Assembly: GCA_021234155.1 (NCBI GenBank)
Contig: JAJEKV010000060.1
Location: 8,824,323-8,888,322, forward strand
Direction: 5' to 3'
From: Isoetes taiwanensis
Taxonomy: Eukaryota > Streptophyta > Lycopodiopsida > Isoetales > Isoetaceae
Length of the DNA stretch: 64,000 bases
The position numbers and the translations under genes were made by a program. Positions 22,881 through 33,199 of the stretch are shown here, piece after piece (position 1 is the first letter of the stretch; each line of letters starts with the position of its first letter). The notes beneath the pieces were generated by a model, which had not been told where the DNA came from, searched no databases, and saw only the letters and a list, made by a program, of their open reading frames with translations.

Positions 22881-23653
22881 TGGTTAATTAATACCAATAA
22901 AAGAGTTGTATTCCATGTCTTAGACATTTGCCAAAATATGCATACTAGCACTTTGTGCCTTTTCCATTAACAACTTTCAACAACATCCGACTTAAAACTC
23001 CAGTTGCTAAAAGTGCTAATAAGTTGTGTGAAATTTGCCAAAGGCCTCAAACTTTAATAAGGAAAGAACGACAGCATGTATATATTCCTGTTTGTAGACG
23101 ACATTTATGTTAGTGGTGAATATAAATGCAATGCAGGTTGTTTAATGAGCAATTGGCAAATGCTCAGCTTGGGAACTTAATGGGGATGCAAATTCGTACA
23201 GCTTTGTGCAAATTCGTACAGCTTTGTTATTTCTTACTTTGAGTACTTTATCTGTTACCATAGTTTGTATTGTTTCAAAACATCAATAGTCTATTACCAT
23301 AGTTTGTATTGTTTCTACATTGCAAATACTAAGAAGGCATTCATTGCAAACACAACCCCATACTCTAATAATCAACAAGCTTCCACATATATGAAAGTCT
23401 CATACGATCACTAATGCTTGGCATTGTCATCTCATATATCCACATATGATGTTGCATGTCTAGACAGTGAAATATAAAAAAGAGGTATTTCAGTAGCAAT
23501 ATATTACTGAAGACACCTGAGCGCCTAATTGGTTTGATAAATTCATCATATCATATTGATGTCTAGAAATAACATATTATATTGTCTAGACTTCCTAAGA
23601 CAAATTGATGTAAATATGTCACATTTCATTGCCTACAATAAAATCGGTCTTAT
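22881..23653. other. Probable body of the second Helitron; no gene
   Basis: No frame longer than 60 codons. It holds short direct repeats, such as GCAAATTCGTACAGCTTTGT twice around 23190-23225 and TACCATAGTTTGTATTGTTTC twice around 23258-23313. Confidence 0.45.
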
Positions 23654-23682
23654 GCCCGGCAACGCCGGGCACCTATTACTAG
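23654..23682 (+). mobile_element. Second Helitron 3' terminus
   Basis: The same hairpin GCCCGGC-AAC-GCCGGGC recurs at 23654-23670, followed 8 bp later by CTAG (23679-23682) and T. The element body lies to the left within 22881-23653, but I could not fix its TC start. Confidence 0.75.
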
Positions 23683-24371
23683 TGTTTTCTAGACATGAAT
23701 GTTTTTTATAAAAATCTAGGCGAATCATGGCCAATAATATTTTGCCAAGATTTAAGTGTCTTTATTTTTCAAGTGGAATTTTGGTGGTGAAATTTTATTC
23801 ACTGGCATCCATATTTAATCAAGGACACAAACACATTATAACTATAGTTGCATGATGCAATACCACAACTTAACCTTTGCAGATGCGAACATGGCTTATC
23901 CTTGTAGATCAAATCTATTAAAAGGGAGGTCGGTAAAGAAATGCTTTCCACTGCATCCTTAAAAGTATTTGAAACACAATAGCTACAAAAATAACTCTTA
24001 ACATTATCATATGTACCTGGATGGATATAGAGAATAGATTAGGTTATGAAGAAAGCCTAGAATATTGAGCGATTCCGTAAGAAATCTTCGAGAAGGATGG
24101 TAGAGGATAAGGCGAATCCAGAGTTATGATGCTTAGTGGATATGGCGAATTTTCAAGTGGACTGAGATTTGTTTGTAGAAAAGTTGGCTAATTTTATTTT
24201 TGTCATCTATAACGGGTCCTACTAAACCATAGTGTCCAAATTTCTCGATACCCTTAAAAAATAGTCTTTTGGCGAACTTTCATCCTTAAGGGCTACCCTG
24301 AGCGTGATCTTTAGGCTGCCCACACCCAGATTCAGAATCTGGAAGAAAGTCTTCAGTGTAAGCATGGAGCT

Positions 24372-24893
24372 TTGCTGGACACTAGGGCTGCTCTCCTTAA
24401 AGAACAGCAGGCAGGCGCCGCTATGGAAAGAAAGCAAGCTCAACTTCAGGCCACCATCACAGAACTTCTGGCTAGATCACAAAGAAAGATAAATTTCTTG
24501 TTGACACTCAGGCTCTTTACACGGGATTGCAAAATGAGCATATACATCAACAAATATATACCACCACGCTAGGAGAAATCGCATCACATCTTGGAAGGAC
24601 AAACTAGCAGCGGATAGACATAGGTCACAGATTTGCAAATGCAACTCAGTGACGCGCAAAAACAAAAGCTTGTGGATGATGCTGAGATTGCTAGTCTTCA
24701 GCTGCAGGTTTCGACCCATGACCCTTCGTCTTCCCAGGCTACTCATTTTCACAGAAAGATCAAGGAACAACTCCATCTTCTAACTAAGAAAGACAATAGA
24801 ATTCACAATATGGAACATCACCGGCAGCAATTGATCGGTGATGATGCTCATCATCATCACGAGACCTACATCTTCTTGGCTGTCCACATTTAG
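24372..24893 (+). pseudogene. Coiled-coil ORF remnant, probably retroelement-derived
   Basis: Two segments in one frame (24372-24572 and 24633-24893) are separated by stops. Both have heptad-like composition: KEQQAGAAMERKQAQLQATI, then QMQLSDAQKQKLVDDAEIA and KIKEQLHLLTKKDNRIHNME. The two would form one long coiled coil of at least 150 residues if the intervening stops were sense codons. It lies immediately upstream of an LTR-like sequence, so a structural protein of an LTR element is possible. I recognise no catalytic domain. Confidence 0.4.
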
Positions 24894-24917
24894 GATGATT
24901 TTCCAAAACCCACGATA

Positions 24918-25634
24918 TATGACGTTCCAGGGGAATATATGCCATAAATACGTATATTTCCAGGTACGTTATTATACAAGTCTACCTTCATAGCCGTGTA
25001 TACCATAGATTAGTGGCATAGGGTGCATGACTAAGTTATTCATATAACTTAGCCAACCTTAGGTTAACCATTTTCCACGTGGCCTAAACCTATTGGGCAC
25101 CCGTCACACTGAACCACCCTATTGGAGCCACATGGCAGATGACATCAACCCTAACCTATAAATGGCCAAACCCTAATCCTAGGCCATTTTTCTGGCTCCA
25201 ACAGTCTAGGAACTCTTTCTTGGCCTTCGAAACTCCATTTCGAGAACCGTTTGCTGTGCCATAGCCTAGCACAGCAGCCCCTAGAGCGTGTGCGCATCAG
25301 TAGAAGTGGGAGCTACTTTGGCCACCTCGAAGACCATGAGACGCTGGGAGTAGGAGGGAGTTCCTAGGGAGCAGGTATTTGGGTTAGAGTTCCTTGTAGA
25401 TCATCTGGAAATTAGGACTCCAGATGAGTTAGCATTTCGTGTCTCTAGTACAACCTTCTTAGAACTCTCAGTTTAGATCTTGAACCCTAATTAATGAACC
25501 CTAACTATAAGTTAGATGTGTATGATTAGGTTTAAATGCTATTTTCATTATTATCATGTTATGTGGATATGTGATGTTGGTTGTATTGGGAAGAGGTTAC
25601 ATACCTAGTAGCCATTACTTAGTGAACACCTAGT
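24918..25634 (+). repeat. LTR-like sequence related to the gypsy LTR at 2474
   Basis: It begins TGACGTTCCAGG at 24920, like the TGTGACGTTCCAG start at 2474. It shares the same order of features: a CCCTAA-rich block, CCAACCCTAACC then TATAAAT (25157-25163) as a promoter box, GGTATTTGGGTTAGAGTTCC, ATTAGGTTTAAATG, and TTGTATTGGGAAGAGG like TGTATTGGGAAGGGG in the older LTR. Overall divergence is high. It is probably a solo or truncated LTR of a sister family. The right end is cut by the element at 25635. Confidence 0.55.
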
Positions 25635-25957
25635 GCTCTAATACCATGTCAAGATTGCACCAAGAAAGGGAGAGCAGAGGATGCACACCCATATCCGAGA
25701 GCGCGAACTCCCAAAACAAAGGCAAAAATGAAATTGTATTCAATATTGTATATTAATACATGAAGTGCACTGATATAAACAAAATGGTGATACTAAGAAT
25801 AATATTGTCGTTACTTAGTTAAGCCGATGCTTAGTGCTGATAAGGTATTGACTCTGTCGCCAAGACTTTCTCAAAGACCAATCTTGGCTTTGAGTCACGT
25901 CGTTAACTTCAACACGTCTAGCAAGATGGTGGTCTCGATATCACATATATCTTGACA
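25635..25957 (-). mobile_element. PBS plus one 311-bp LTR of a second LTR element
   Basis: GCTCTAATACCA (25635-25646) is the complement of the PBS TGGTATTAGAGC. It abuts a sequence that starts TGTCAAGAT at 25647 and ends ATCTTGACA at 25957, a perfect 9-bp inverted pair as expected of LTR ends. On the minus strand this reads LTR then PBS with no gap. The internal region, which should extend leftward, is missing after about 15 bp because it runs into the LTR-like sequence of another family. It is therefore a one-ended remnant. Confidence 0.8.
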
Positions 25958-27463
25958 GTCTCACAAAAATAAAACGAAACAATTTTTTTTGGGGGGGAGG
26001 GGGGGGGGAACTTTTCCTTCTGAGTAAACTCCCGGAAAACCACCAAGCAACTACAACTACTAGATCGTCCGATATCCAAGAATATGTTAACATCAGCTTC
26101 TTAACTATATTTCCATTAGCTTATTTATAACTCACACCTCATTATAGACTTGTTAATTGTAGCTCATTCCATCATTCTACTAGTGTCTTTAAATCGACAT
26201 TGTCATTCATTAAAAAAATCTTTTCTATTCTATTTCATTCATATGCATTCATCTTTTAAAATGGAAAAGAAAAAAAAAAAAAGAAGGGAAAAAGGAAGAA
26301 AGCAGAAAAGTTGGAGGAAAGAGTAAAAGGTAGAAAAAAGAAAGGGAAAGGGGAAGAAGAGGGGTGGGAAAGCACTTTGCAACTTTCTTCCTAACCCTAC
26401 TTGTGGAGGCCGTTCTTATTTGTTTACCTTATTGTTTTTCATTCTTTACCACATGGAATATATTTTAATAGGCATGTTTTGCATTTTAAGATTGCTAAGC
26501 CCTCATCATGTGTCATTTGTATTTCATATTGCAATCTTATTTTTTAGTGTGTATTTGCATATGATTTTAGCATGTAACACTTTTACCATTTACCATTTGT
26601 GTTTCTTAGCAATTTCGACATTGGCCTAAAGTTTAGTGGTAGTGCATTCTTGGAATCTGATATCCAAGGATATGTCAATACCAACTTTTTAACCAAGAAT
26701 TGCTCCTTAAACGGAGGCAATTCAAAAAGCAAAATATGGTGTGACACGACTACAAATGCCAGTGAGTTTTAATTGGAATCTTTTATTGTTCATTGCTTCT
26801 AGAATAGGATCACAATGTTCTACTAAAAAATTTCCTTTATTTGATCCTTTTACGAAGCTAAAAGAACATGTAGTCAATTAATAAATAATTTTTATTCCAT
26901 AATTTTAACGTTTTTGTACTTCTTTCTGTCCATTAATGGTGCCATACAAGAATGAAAAATTATCCAAATTAATTGTTGCTAAAAAAACAAAAAGATCACA
27001 GTGTTAAGTTGCTATGGGTTTGGAATCTCTTATTATTCCTTGCTTATAATTACAATTTTCTATTTAACACGTTTCCGTTATCTAATCCTTTTAAGAAAGC
27101 CCAATCTCTATGTTTTAGAAGCAAGGAATGAAATAGAGGTGCTAGCAAGAGAGGTTAAGATATTGATATAATATACGGGTCTATAAGTTAAGTTTCAACC
27201 ATCTCAAATGCCACTACAGTGAATGGTAGCCCCAACGCTTTTTAGATTTTTGTTTGTTTGATCATTTTGCATTGTATTGCTCATATTAAGTCAACTTTAT
27301 AATGGAGCACTTGAACAAGCCCACTCATGAGGCTGAATTAACCAATCTTATGGAACTTAGGATTATGCACCTGTCAGCAAAATTCCGTTCTATATTAAAA
27401 TGTTATTGGTTATATTTTTTAAATGTTGTTGGTTGTATTCTACTCTTCTATTAGAACTAGAAG
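25958..27463. other. No gene recognised; purine-rich patch
   Basis: A G-run at about 25991-26008 and a purine-rich patch at 26260-26370 (AAAAAGAAGGGAAAAAGG type) stand out. The remainder is AT-rich with no convincing frame. A 69-codon hydrophobic frame at 26420-26629 is probably chance in T-rich sequence. Confidence 0.5.
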
Positions 27464-29487
27464 TTGACAACTATGTCTATTGTTGATTATTTCAATGTAA
27501 ACGTGCAAGATATGGGACTTATCTTCGCTTCTTTCCTTCCCTTGGCATATCTTTATTCCATTCTTCCATACCTAATAACAATGGCAATACCAAGGGATCA
27601 GAATTCAAGCAAAGGATGTTATCGAGCAACCAGTCATGTTTGCTGGGGCAACCATCAGTTGGTTTGTGTACTTGATTAATGATGCTATGGCGAGGAAAGA
27701 GAATGATCATTTTTACCCAGATTTAGCCTCCGGATCTGGCTATGCCTGTTCAGAAGTAAACAGCTTCGTGAACGAATACGATCCTTTCTACAAATGGGCA
27801 TTGAGATCATCCCTTCCAACAATCTTACAGCAAACTCTAAAGAGTTTTTGGCCATCCGACCTTGAGCACGCAAACGCTGCATATCAACAATCCAGTGCAT
27901 GGCGAGTGATTAGCGCATCGACAGATTCATCCAATGCAAGCAAGCTTTACCTTTCTTCTGATCCTCATATTTTAGAAGGCCATTTCATTCAGCATAGACA
28001 GAACTGGGTATGGAGAATGAAGATCATTTGGGGCATCAGCATGAGAATGTGCCTCTCCTATGGCAACTATGGTTACAATAGGTCTTGCCTTTGGACAACT
28101 CCAATAGTTGTCAACACCAATACAGAAAAAGACCTTGAGTTCAGCCTTCTCTACATTGGCATACCATACCGAGTTCCCTCAGATTCAGTTCCTAATCTTA
28201 ACAATTTCAACTACACTAAAAGTGGCACATATCTGTATAACTATGCAAGCAATGCCAGGACAAACTTTCTTAGTAACTCGCGTCAAAAGCTCGAGGATCA
28301 ATATTACGTCACTAGTGGCATACCAGACTGTGAATTTGCGCCATATTACTATGACTCAGATGCTTTGTCTTACTTGGCTTTTCCAGCTCTGCAGTGTGGT
28401 TGTTCTTCCAATGTCTGTGTTGTTGCTACTGTCAACATCAACATCAATGACTGGGAGCTTAAATCATATTGGGCTTGGAACACAGGGAACTCTACATCGC
28501 TCATATTAGTTGCACAGAACAGCTCCTCTCAGATGTCTCTTCCCATCTTGGTCTCCTTTCATTCAAACATCACCTTGTGTTCTGATACTATCTCTTCCCT
28601 CACTTACAACGCTCTGCAGCTCATGAAAAATTTAACTAGTTGTGTGGAATATATTATGGCTCAAGCTTATGCCTCAGCATCAGATCTTGTAAATATTTGC
28701 AGCATGGAAGGTCTTGGACTTGACCTTAAGAACGGCAAAGAGGAAATTGGGAATCTGCAAACTTCAAATGCGTGGTTTTCTGATCTGCCAAGAGAAGAAA
28801 AAGAACCAACTTGCATCAGTGATCTTCCACAAGGGCAGCTTCAATTCGAGGGGAAGATTTGCTTGAGCAAGCTAGATGCAACAACAAGCAGCGAGCTCAA
28901 GGGCAAATTAAAATCTCTAATGCAAGTGACTGACATCCGAGTCAAGCAGGCTAAAGCATGGACAATGGGAGCTGATTCTAGGCATAACATATACCTTTCT
29001 ATTTTTACAGGAATCTTGTCTCTCGTCGGAGCTTGCGCAGCTGTTACAAGCACAAGGTTGATGGACATGGAAGATGATTTGCAAGAATATATAAAGAAGC
29101 ATGAGTTACATAAGAGTTGGCTTGTGATGATGGGGATTGGAGTCATCTTCGACTTCAATGGCATGCTCTGGCACTTCTTCTCAGTGTCTCTGCATGTAGC
29201 TTTCTCTTTTGCTCTCGCTTTTTCTTCTAATAGATATTTTGGATTGCTAATCTCAATACTTTTTTACAGTTGCAACATTGTTCGATATCTATGAAGGCAC
29301 TATAGGTGGAGCAAAAGATGGGGACCTTGTTCAAGCACAGACCGTAACAATGACCATGAATGAAGGGAGTACAATCCTAGTTACCACCACCGCCACCTAT
29401 AGCATTGCGCCAATATGGACATCTTTTGTGATTTTCTGTGTCTGTACATTCTTGATGATGGTAGGAATTCTCACATATGTTGCATAA
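27464..29487 (+). CDS. Unknown N-glycosylated membrane protein (2-3 exons)
   Basis: I do not recognise the family. The main frame is open from 27579; its first ATG is at 27636, and it reads through to 29294. It encodes an ectodomain of about 420 residues with many Cys and N-glycosylation sequons (NRSC, NYTK, NSTS, NSSS, NITL, NLTS), then a transmembrane helix (IYLSIFTGILSLVGACAAV). Its end is best explained by an intron, 29116-29269, joining ...HELHK to ATLFDIYEGTIGG with matching phase. The last exon carries a second helix (WTSFVIFCVCTFLMMVGIL) and stops at 29487. An N-terminal hydrophobic segment (GLIFASFLPLAYLYSILPYLI, 27464-27590) is in another frame, so either a frameshift lies near 27590 or the start is at 27636. 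No transposon motifs, so a host gene or young pseudogene. Confidence 0.6.
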
Positions 29488-29795
29488 CAAGAACAAAGCT
29501 ATTACTGATCGAGTTCAAGATGAGAATGAAGTGGCATATTTATCTTCACTTGCGTCTAAAGGAGGATCTTATGCCACTCCATAAGTAACTAGCATAGCAA
29601 TATATTTCCAATAGCTATATTGAATATGTTTTCTATAGAAACTAAACGTACGTGATAATACATCAATGAAATTGGGGTTGACGGAGCGTCTTTTAGAAGA
29701 AAGATCCTCTATTTGTGATATGCTTTTTCATATCGAGCTAATTTACATAAACTTGTGCAATTTTATTAGTCCTAGATAATATGAATTCTAGAAAT

Positions 29796-30262
29796 TTATA
29801 TGAGTCTCAATTGGCGCATTCTTATAAAAGAAATGTACTTCTTATCTAGGTTAATTCTAAATATCACAACCCCCATTTTAGCTAGATTCACCTGCATACC
29901 TGTGGTGTCACAAAACCCAGGCAAAATATCCAAGTGCAACTGCATTTCATGCTTACTGTATGGAAGCGGTACAATATCATTTGCATATAACAAGATATTA
30001 ATAACATATTCAGCAAGATGCTGCCTTCTCCATCTAAATTAGATATCCATTATTCCAAATCTATCTATACAAATACCAAATAACATAGAACAGAGGGGAT
30101 CATTGTTGCTTTCCACCTTATCTTCCCCAACAATATGGAAATGAAAGTTGTACAAGCACTTTTTCTAACTTGACTACATCTTTATATTTATTTGGTACTT
30201 TTATGCCATCCAAACTTAGGTATAAATCTTTCCTACTCACCATGTCAAACCCCTTTCTATGC
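29796..30262 (-). pseudogene. LINE reverse transcriptase fragment
   Basis: On the minus strand the palm region of a non-LTR retrotransposon RT is legible. It runs KGFDMVSRKDLYLSL, then NDPLCSMLFGICIDRF in a second frame, and LLYANDIVPL with HLDILPGFCDTTGMQVNLAKM in the ORF at 29993-29796. The catalytic YADD box is YAND here, and at least two frame changes or stops separate the blocks, so it is dead. The frame breaks off at 30262, exactly where plus-strand LINE sequence begins. Confidence 0.85.
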
Positions 30263-30945
30263 ATACAGGTACGGATAAAGAAGGATCACAATGCACTTAA
30301 GCTGTACCTAGATGCTACTTTCCTTCGCAAGCTCTGGGATGCAGAGGTTCTGATGCACGTTACGCTGGCACACTATCAGCAGCAAGTCAATCCTAGGCTC
30401 ACGAGAGGCCCACACCAGTACTTGTACACCCATCTGCCCATGAAGAAGCGCAGACTTATAGCTTCCATTCGCACGGGTGCCGCATCGTCTCCACATTGAG
30501 ACAGGACGTTGGGCTCAGGAAGCACGGGAAGAAAGGCTTTGCTAGTGTTGCCACCAGGGCGCCATTGAAGATGAATGTCATGCCCTCCAGATCTGCCCAG
30601 CGTTTGCCCATATCCGAGCGCGGTATGTTCAGTTACTAGTGCCTGGCCAGCCGTTACATGAGTTATTGAATACGGCGTCAGTGGGCTTGTTGGGGTCATA
30701 CCTCCAAGAGGTTATGGATGCACGGACTCAGTTGTGTCCTCCGGGGCAGTATTGAACTGTCCTATACAATTGTACAGTGTACTAGCATACTTATTGCTGC
30801 TAAGGTTTTTCCCTCGAAAACCCTTCGGGGCGGGGGTTTTTTAATCCTGACAGTAATACGCTTGCTGCTCTCTTTTTGTTTGGGTCTCATAGGCCAATTG
30901 GTCTCCTGGACGATAAAAAATCTATTCTATTCTATTCTATCTAGG
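30263..30945 (+). mobile_element. 5'-truncated LINE 3' end with (TTCTA)n tail
   Basis: A plus-strand frame shows the C-terminal region of a LINE ORF2: QQQVNPRLTRGPHQYLYTH, KKRRLIASIRTGA, and after a frameshift near 30478 HRLHIETGRWAQEAREERLC followed by CHQGAIEDECHALQICPAFA. This Cys-Cys-His-Cys knuckle with DExH context is typical of LINE C-termini. A stop follows QLCPPGQY near 30753. A 3' UTR of about 190 bp leads to GGACGATAAAAAATCTATTC and repeats of TTCTA up to 30945, the usual LINE tail. It truncates the minus-strand RT fragment, suggesting insertion into it. Confidence 0.8.
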
Positions 30946-31549
30946 TATTTCAAACATAAATACTGCTTATTTTTTCATTTAGCACCCGCCTTCATGCTTA
31001 CATAACAAGCAATCCCACCATATCCCCTCCTATGGCAGGCTTTCACATTCCATACGCCTCGTGCTCTCACATTTTCCAAAAAGAAATCACATTGCATGGC
31101 TTTTGATTCTTTTTTCCAATTCTATATGCATCCTTTTTCAAAGAGGATAGGATTATCTTCCTTCCAGAGTTGTGCTCCATTGTGAAGAATCCTGCAAAAT
31201 CATGTGTAATTACCCGTTCAGAAGTCCAAATGCGCCTAAACGTTATGAAACATACAATTTTAGAGAATAAATCTTACTCTTGAAACTCTGATAAATTATG
31301 GTACGTATCTATGTTGGAAAAGGATGAAAAGTTGTCAAAGGAACTTCGTCATAAGGCAACTACGAAGTTAATGAGCCATAACGAGCCAAGCTTTCTTTCT
31401 TCCTTCTCATGAAGAATACATATTACGTCCTTTCTCATGGGTGATAACAAATCCTGGAAGCCAATCTGGCTAACTGATGCATGAGCGGCTACTAATAGAT
31501 ACAAAAGAACCATGTTCTACAGGGCAGGGCCGATTGATGTCTCGTGTGA

Positions 31550-31608
<59 letters not shown>

Positions 31609-33199
31609 ATAAACAACCAGCCTGAACTAGCAAATGCTAGACCAGCCATCTGCCTTGGTCAATCCCTTAACAGTATTATCAATCTAGACGAAGATAAATC
31701 CAAGTCTCTGGTACTTATGATCCAATAGTCAAATCCCTTTTGTCATAGAACAGATATAGCCAATGCAAAACCATGTTCCATTAAGAACCATGTCTAAATA
31801 AGAGGACTTGAAGACAAAGTTTATCTCTACAACAAGAAATATAAGCTTGCATACAAGCTTGCATACATATTTTTCTTATAAAAAAATTTATAAGCCAAGA
31901 TAATCTTGTTCGTCAGCATTTATAGCCAAATGAACATAGCCCTTATGCCAATCTTTTGCTTTCTGTACTTCTAGCAGATAGCATGCAAATTGAAAGTATA
32001 TCTTACAGAACATAGAAAATACAACCTGTATAGCATAAAAGCATATAAGGGAGACATAGAACATGCGTAGAAGAAGAAATCCAGCACTAGTAGATGGTAA
32101 CAATCGCCATTTGATTAACCTTTTTATTCTACTTGCAAATTCTAGCAAATCCAACAAACAAGAACAAAAGAGCGACAAGGGCAGGAGAGGTCCGGTACCT
32201 GTAGCCAATCATCAAAACATTAGCATGTAAAATGATAATGATTGAAGGGCCAAAAGGTACAATGGAGCCTCTCGGTTTATATCCGATCAGCCTTTGTAAC
32301 CTTTTGCCCTGTTTGTTAGAAAAACTGAAACATGGAAGGAAATACAAATGCCAGTTCTAATGAACTAGTCATGCATTCAAACCTTTTGTTAAAGTGCAAG
32401 CATCAACTCATCTCTTTCAGATTATTGAGATTCAAGATCAGTTTATCATTCCCAGTTGAGAACAGATCAGATGCAAGCATCAACTTATCTCTTCCATTCA
32501 AAAAGAGACCAGATTGTTGATATGGAATGAAGATACAAATAATCAATCCACGAACTCTAAATATGAGTTGAATCTATTGTACATAAGTATTGGAAATCAA
32601 ACAATCGAGAATAAATTAGGAAGAAAGAATAAAGCAAACCTCAACTTGCTTACTTATCACCTATTTTTGAGAAGCAAATGTATATGTGTGGAAAAAACGT
32701 TTTGTTCAACCAAAATATTGATCTTCTTGCTATCTAAGAAATGAATACATATTCAGCGTCAATATTACCTGAATGTGTTCGAGATGTGATCCATGGTCCT
32801 TATCTAGTTGAATATCAGGAACTTGATGCATCCATGGCTTTGGAGTGTAAATTTGATATTGGTACCCAAAAAGCACCGTCCGGACACTTGCTTTAAGTGC
32901 TGAAAGTGCTTTTTATTCGATCTTCGTTAGTATAACAGATTTTGAGGTAGTTATTCCTGAAATAGCAATCATCCTCCGAGGAAGCTGGGATCGATGACAT
33001 GGATTGATTCCTTGGGCGCGAATTTGGAATTCAGATCATACCAAATGCTGGGAAATTTCTTCCGAGATTTCTTGTTTGGCGGGAAATTGGTTCAGTTCTT
33101 GCAAGAATTCTTCATTTCGGTGAAGAACAAGCTTACACTAATACTGTCAATTGCAATTTCGACAAATTGCAATTGCAATTCCTTTTTCATATCAATTCG
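30946..33199. other. No gene recognised (2.25 kb)
   Basis: AT-rich. It contains the CA microsatellite at 31567-31604 and, at 33150-33177, a perfect dyad AATTGCAATTT-CGAC-AAATTGCAATT just before the start of the next gene. Short hydrophobic minus-strand frames at 31888-32347 overlap and show no motif. Confidence 0.5.
31567..31604. repeat. (CA)19 microsatellite
   Basis: Nineteen CA units preceded by an A-run of about 18. Confidence 0.98.

Noticed and set aside
24222-24443. 73-codon minus ORF over the coiled-coil remnant
   Set aside because: Shadow of the plus-strand frame, with no motif of its own.
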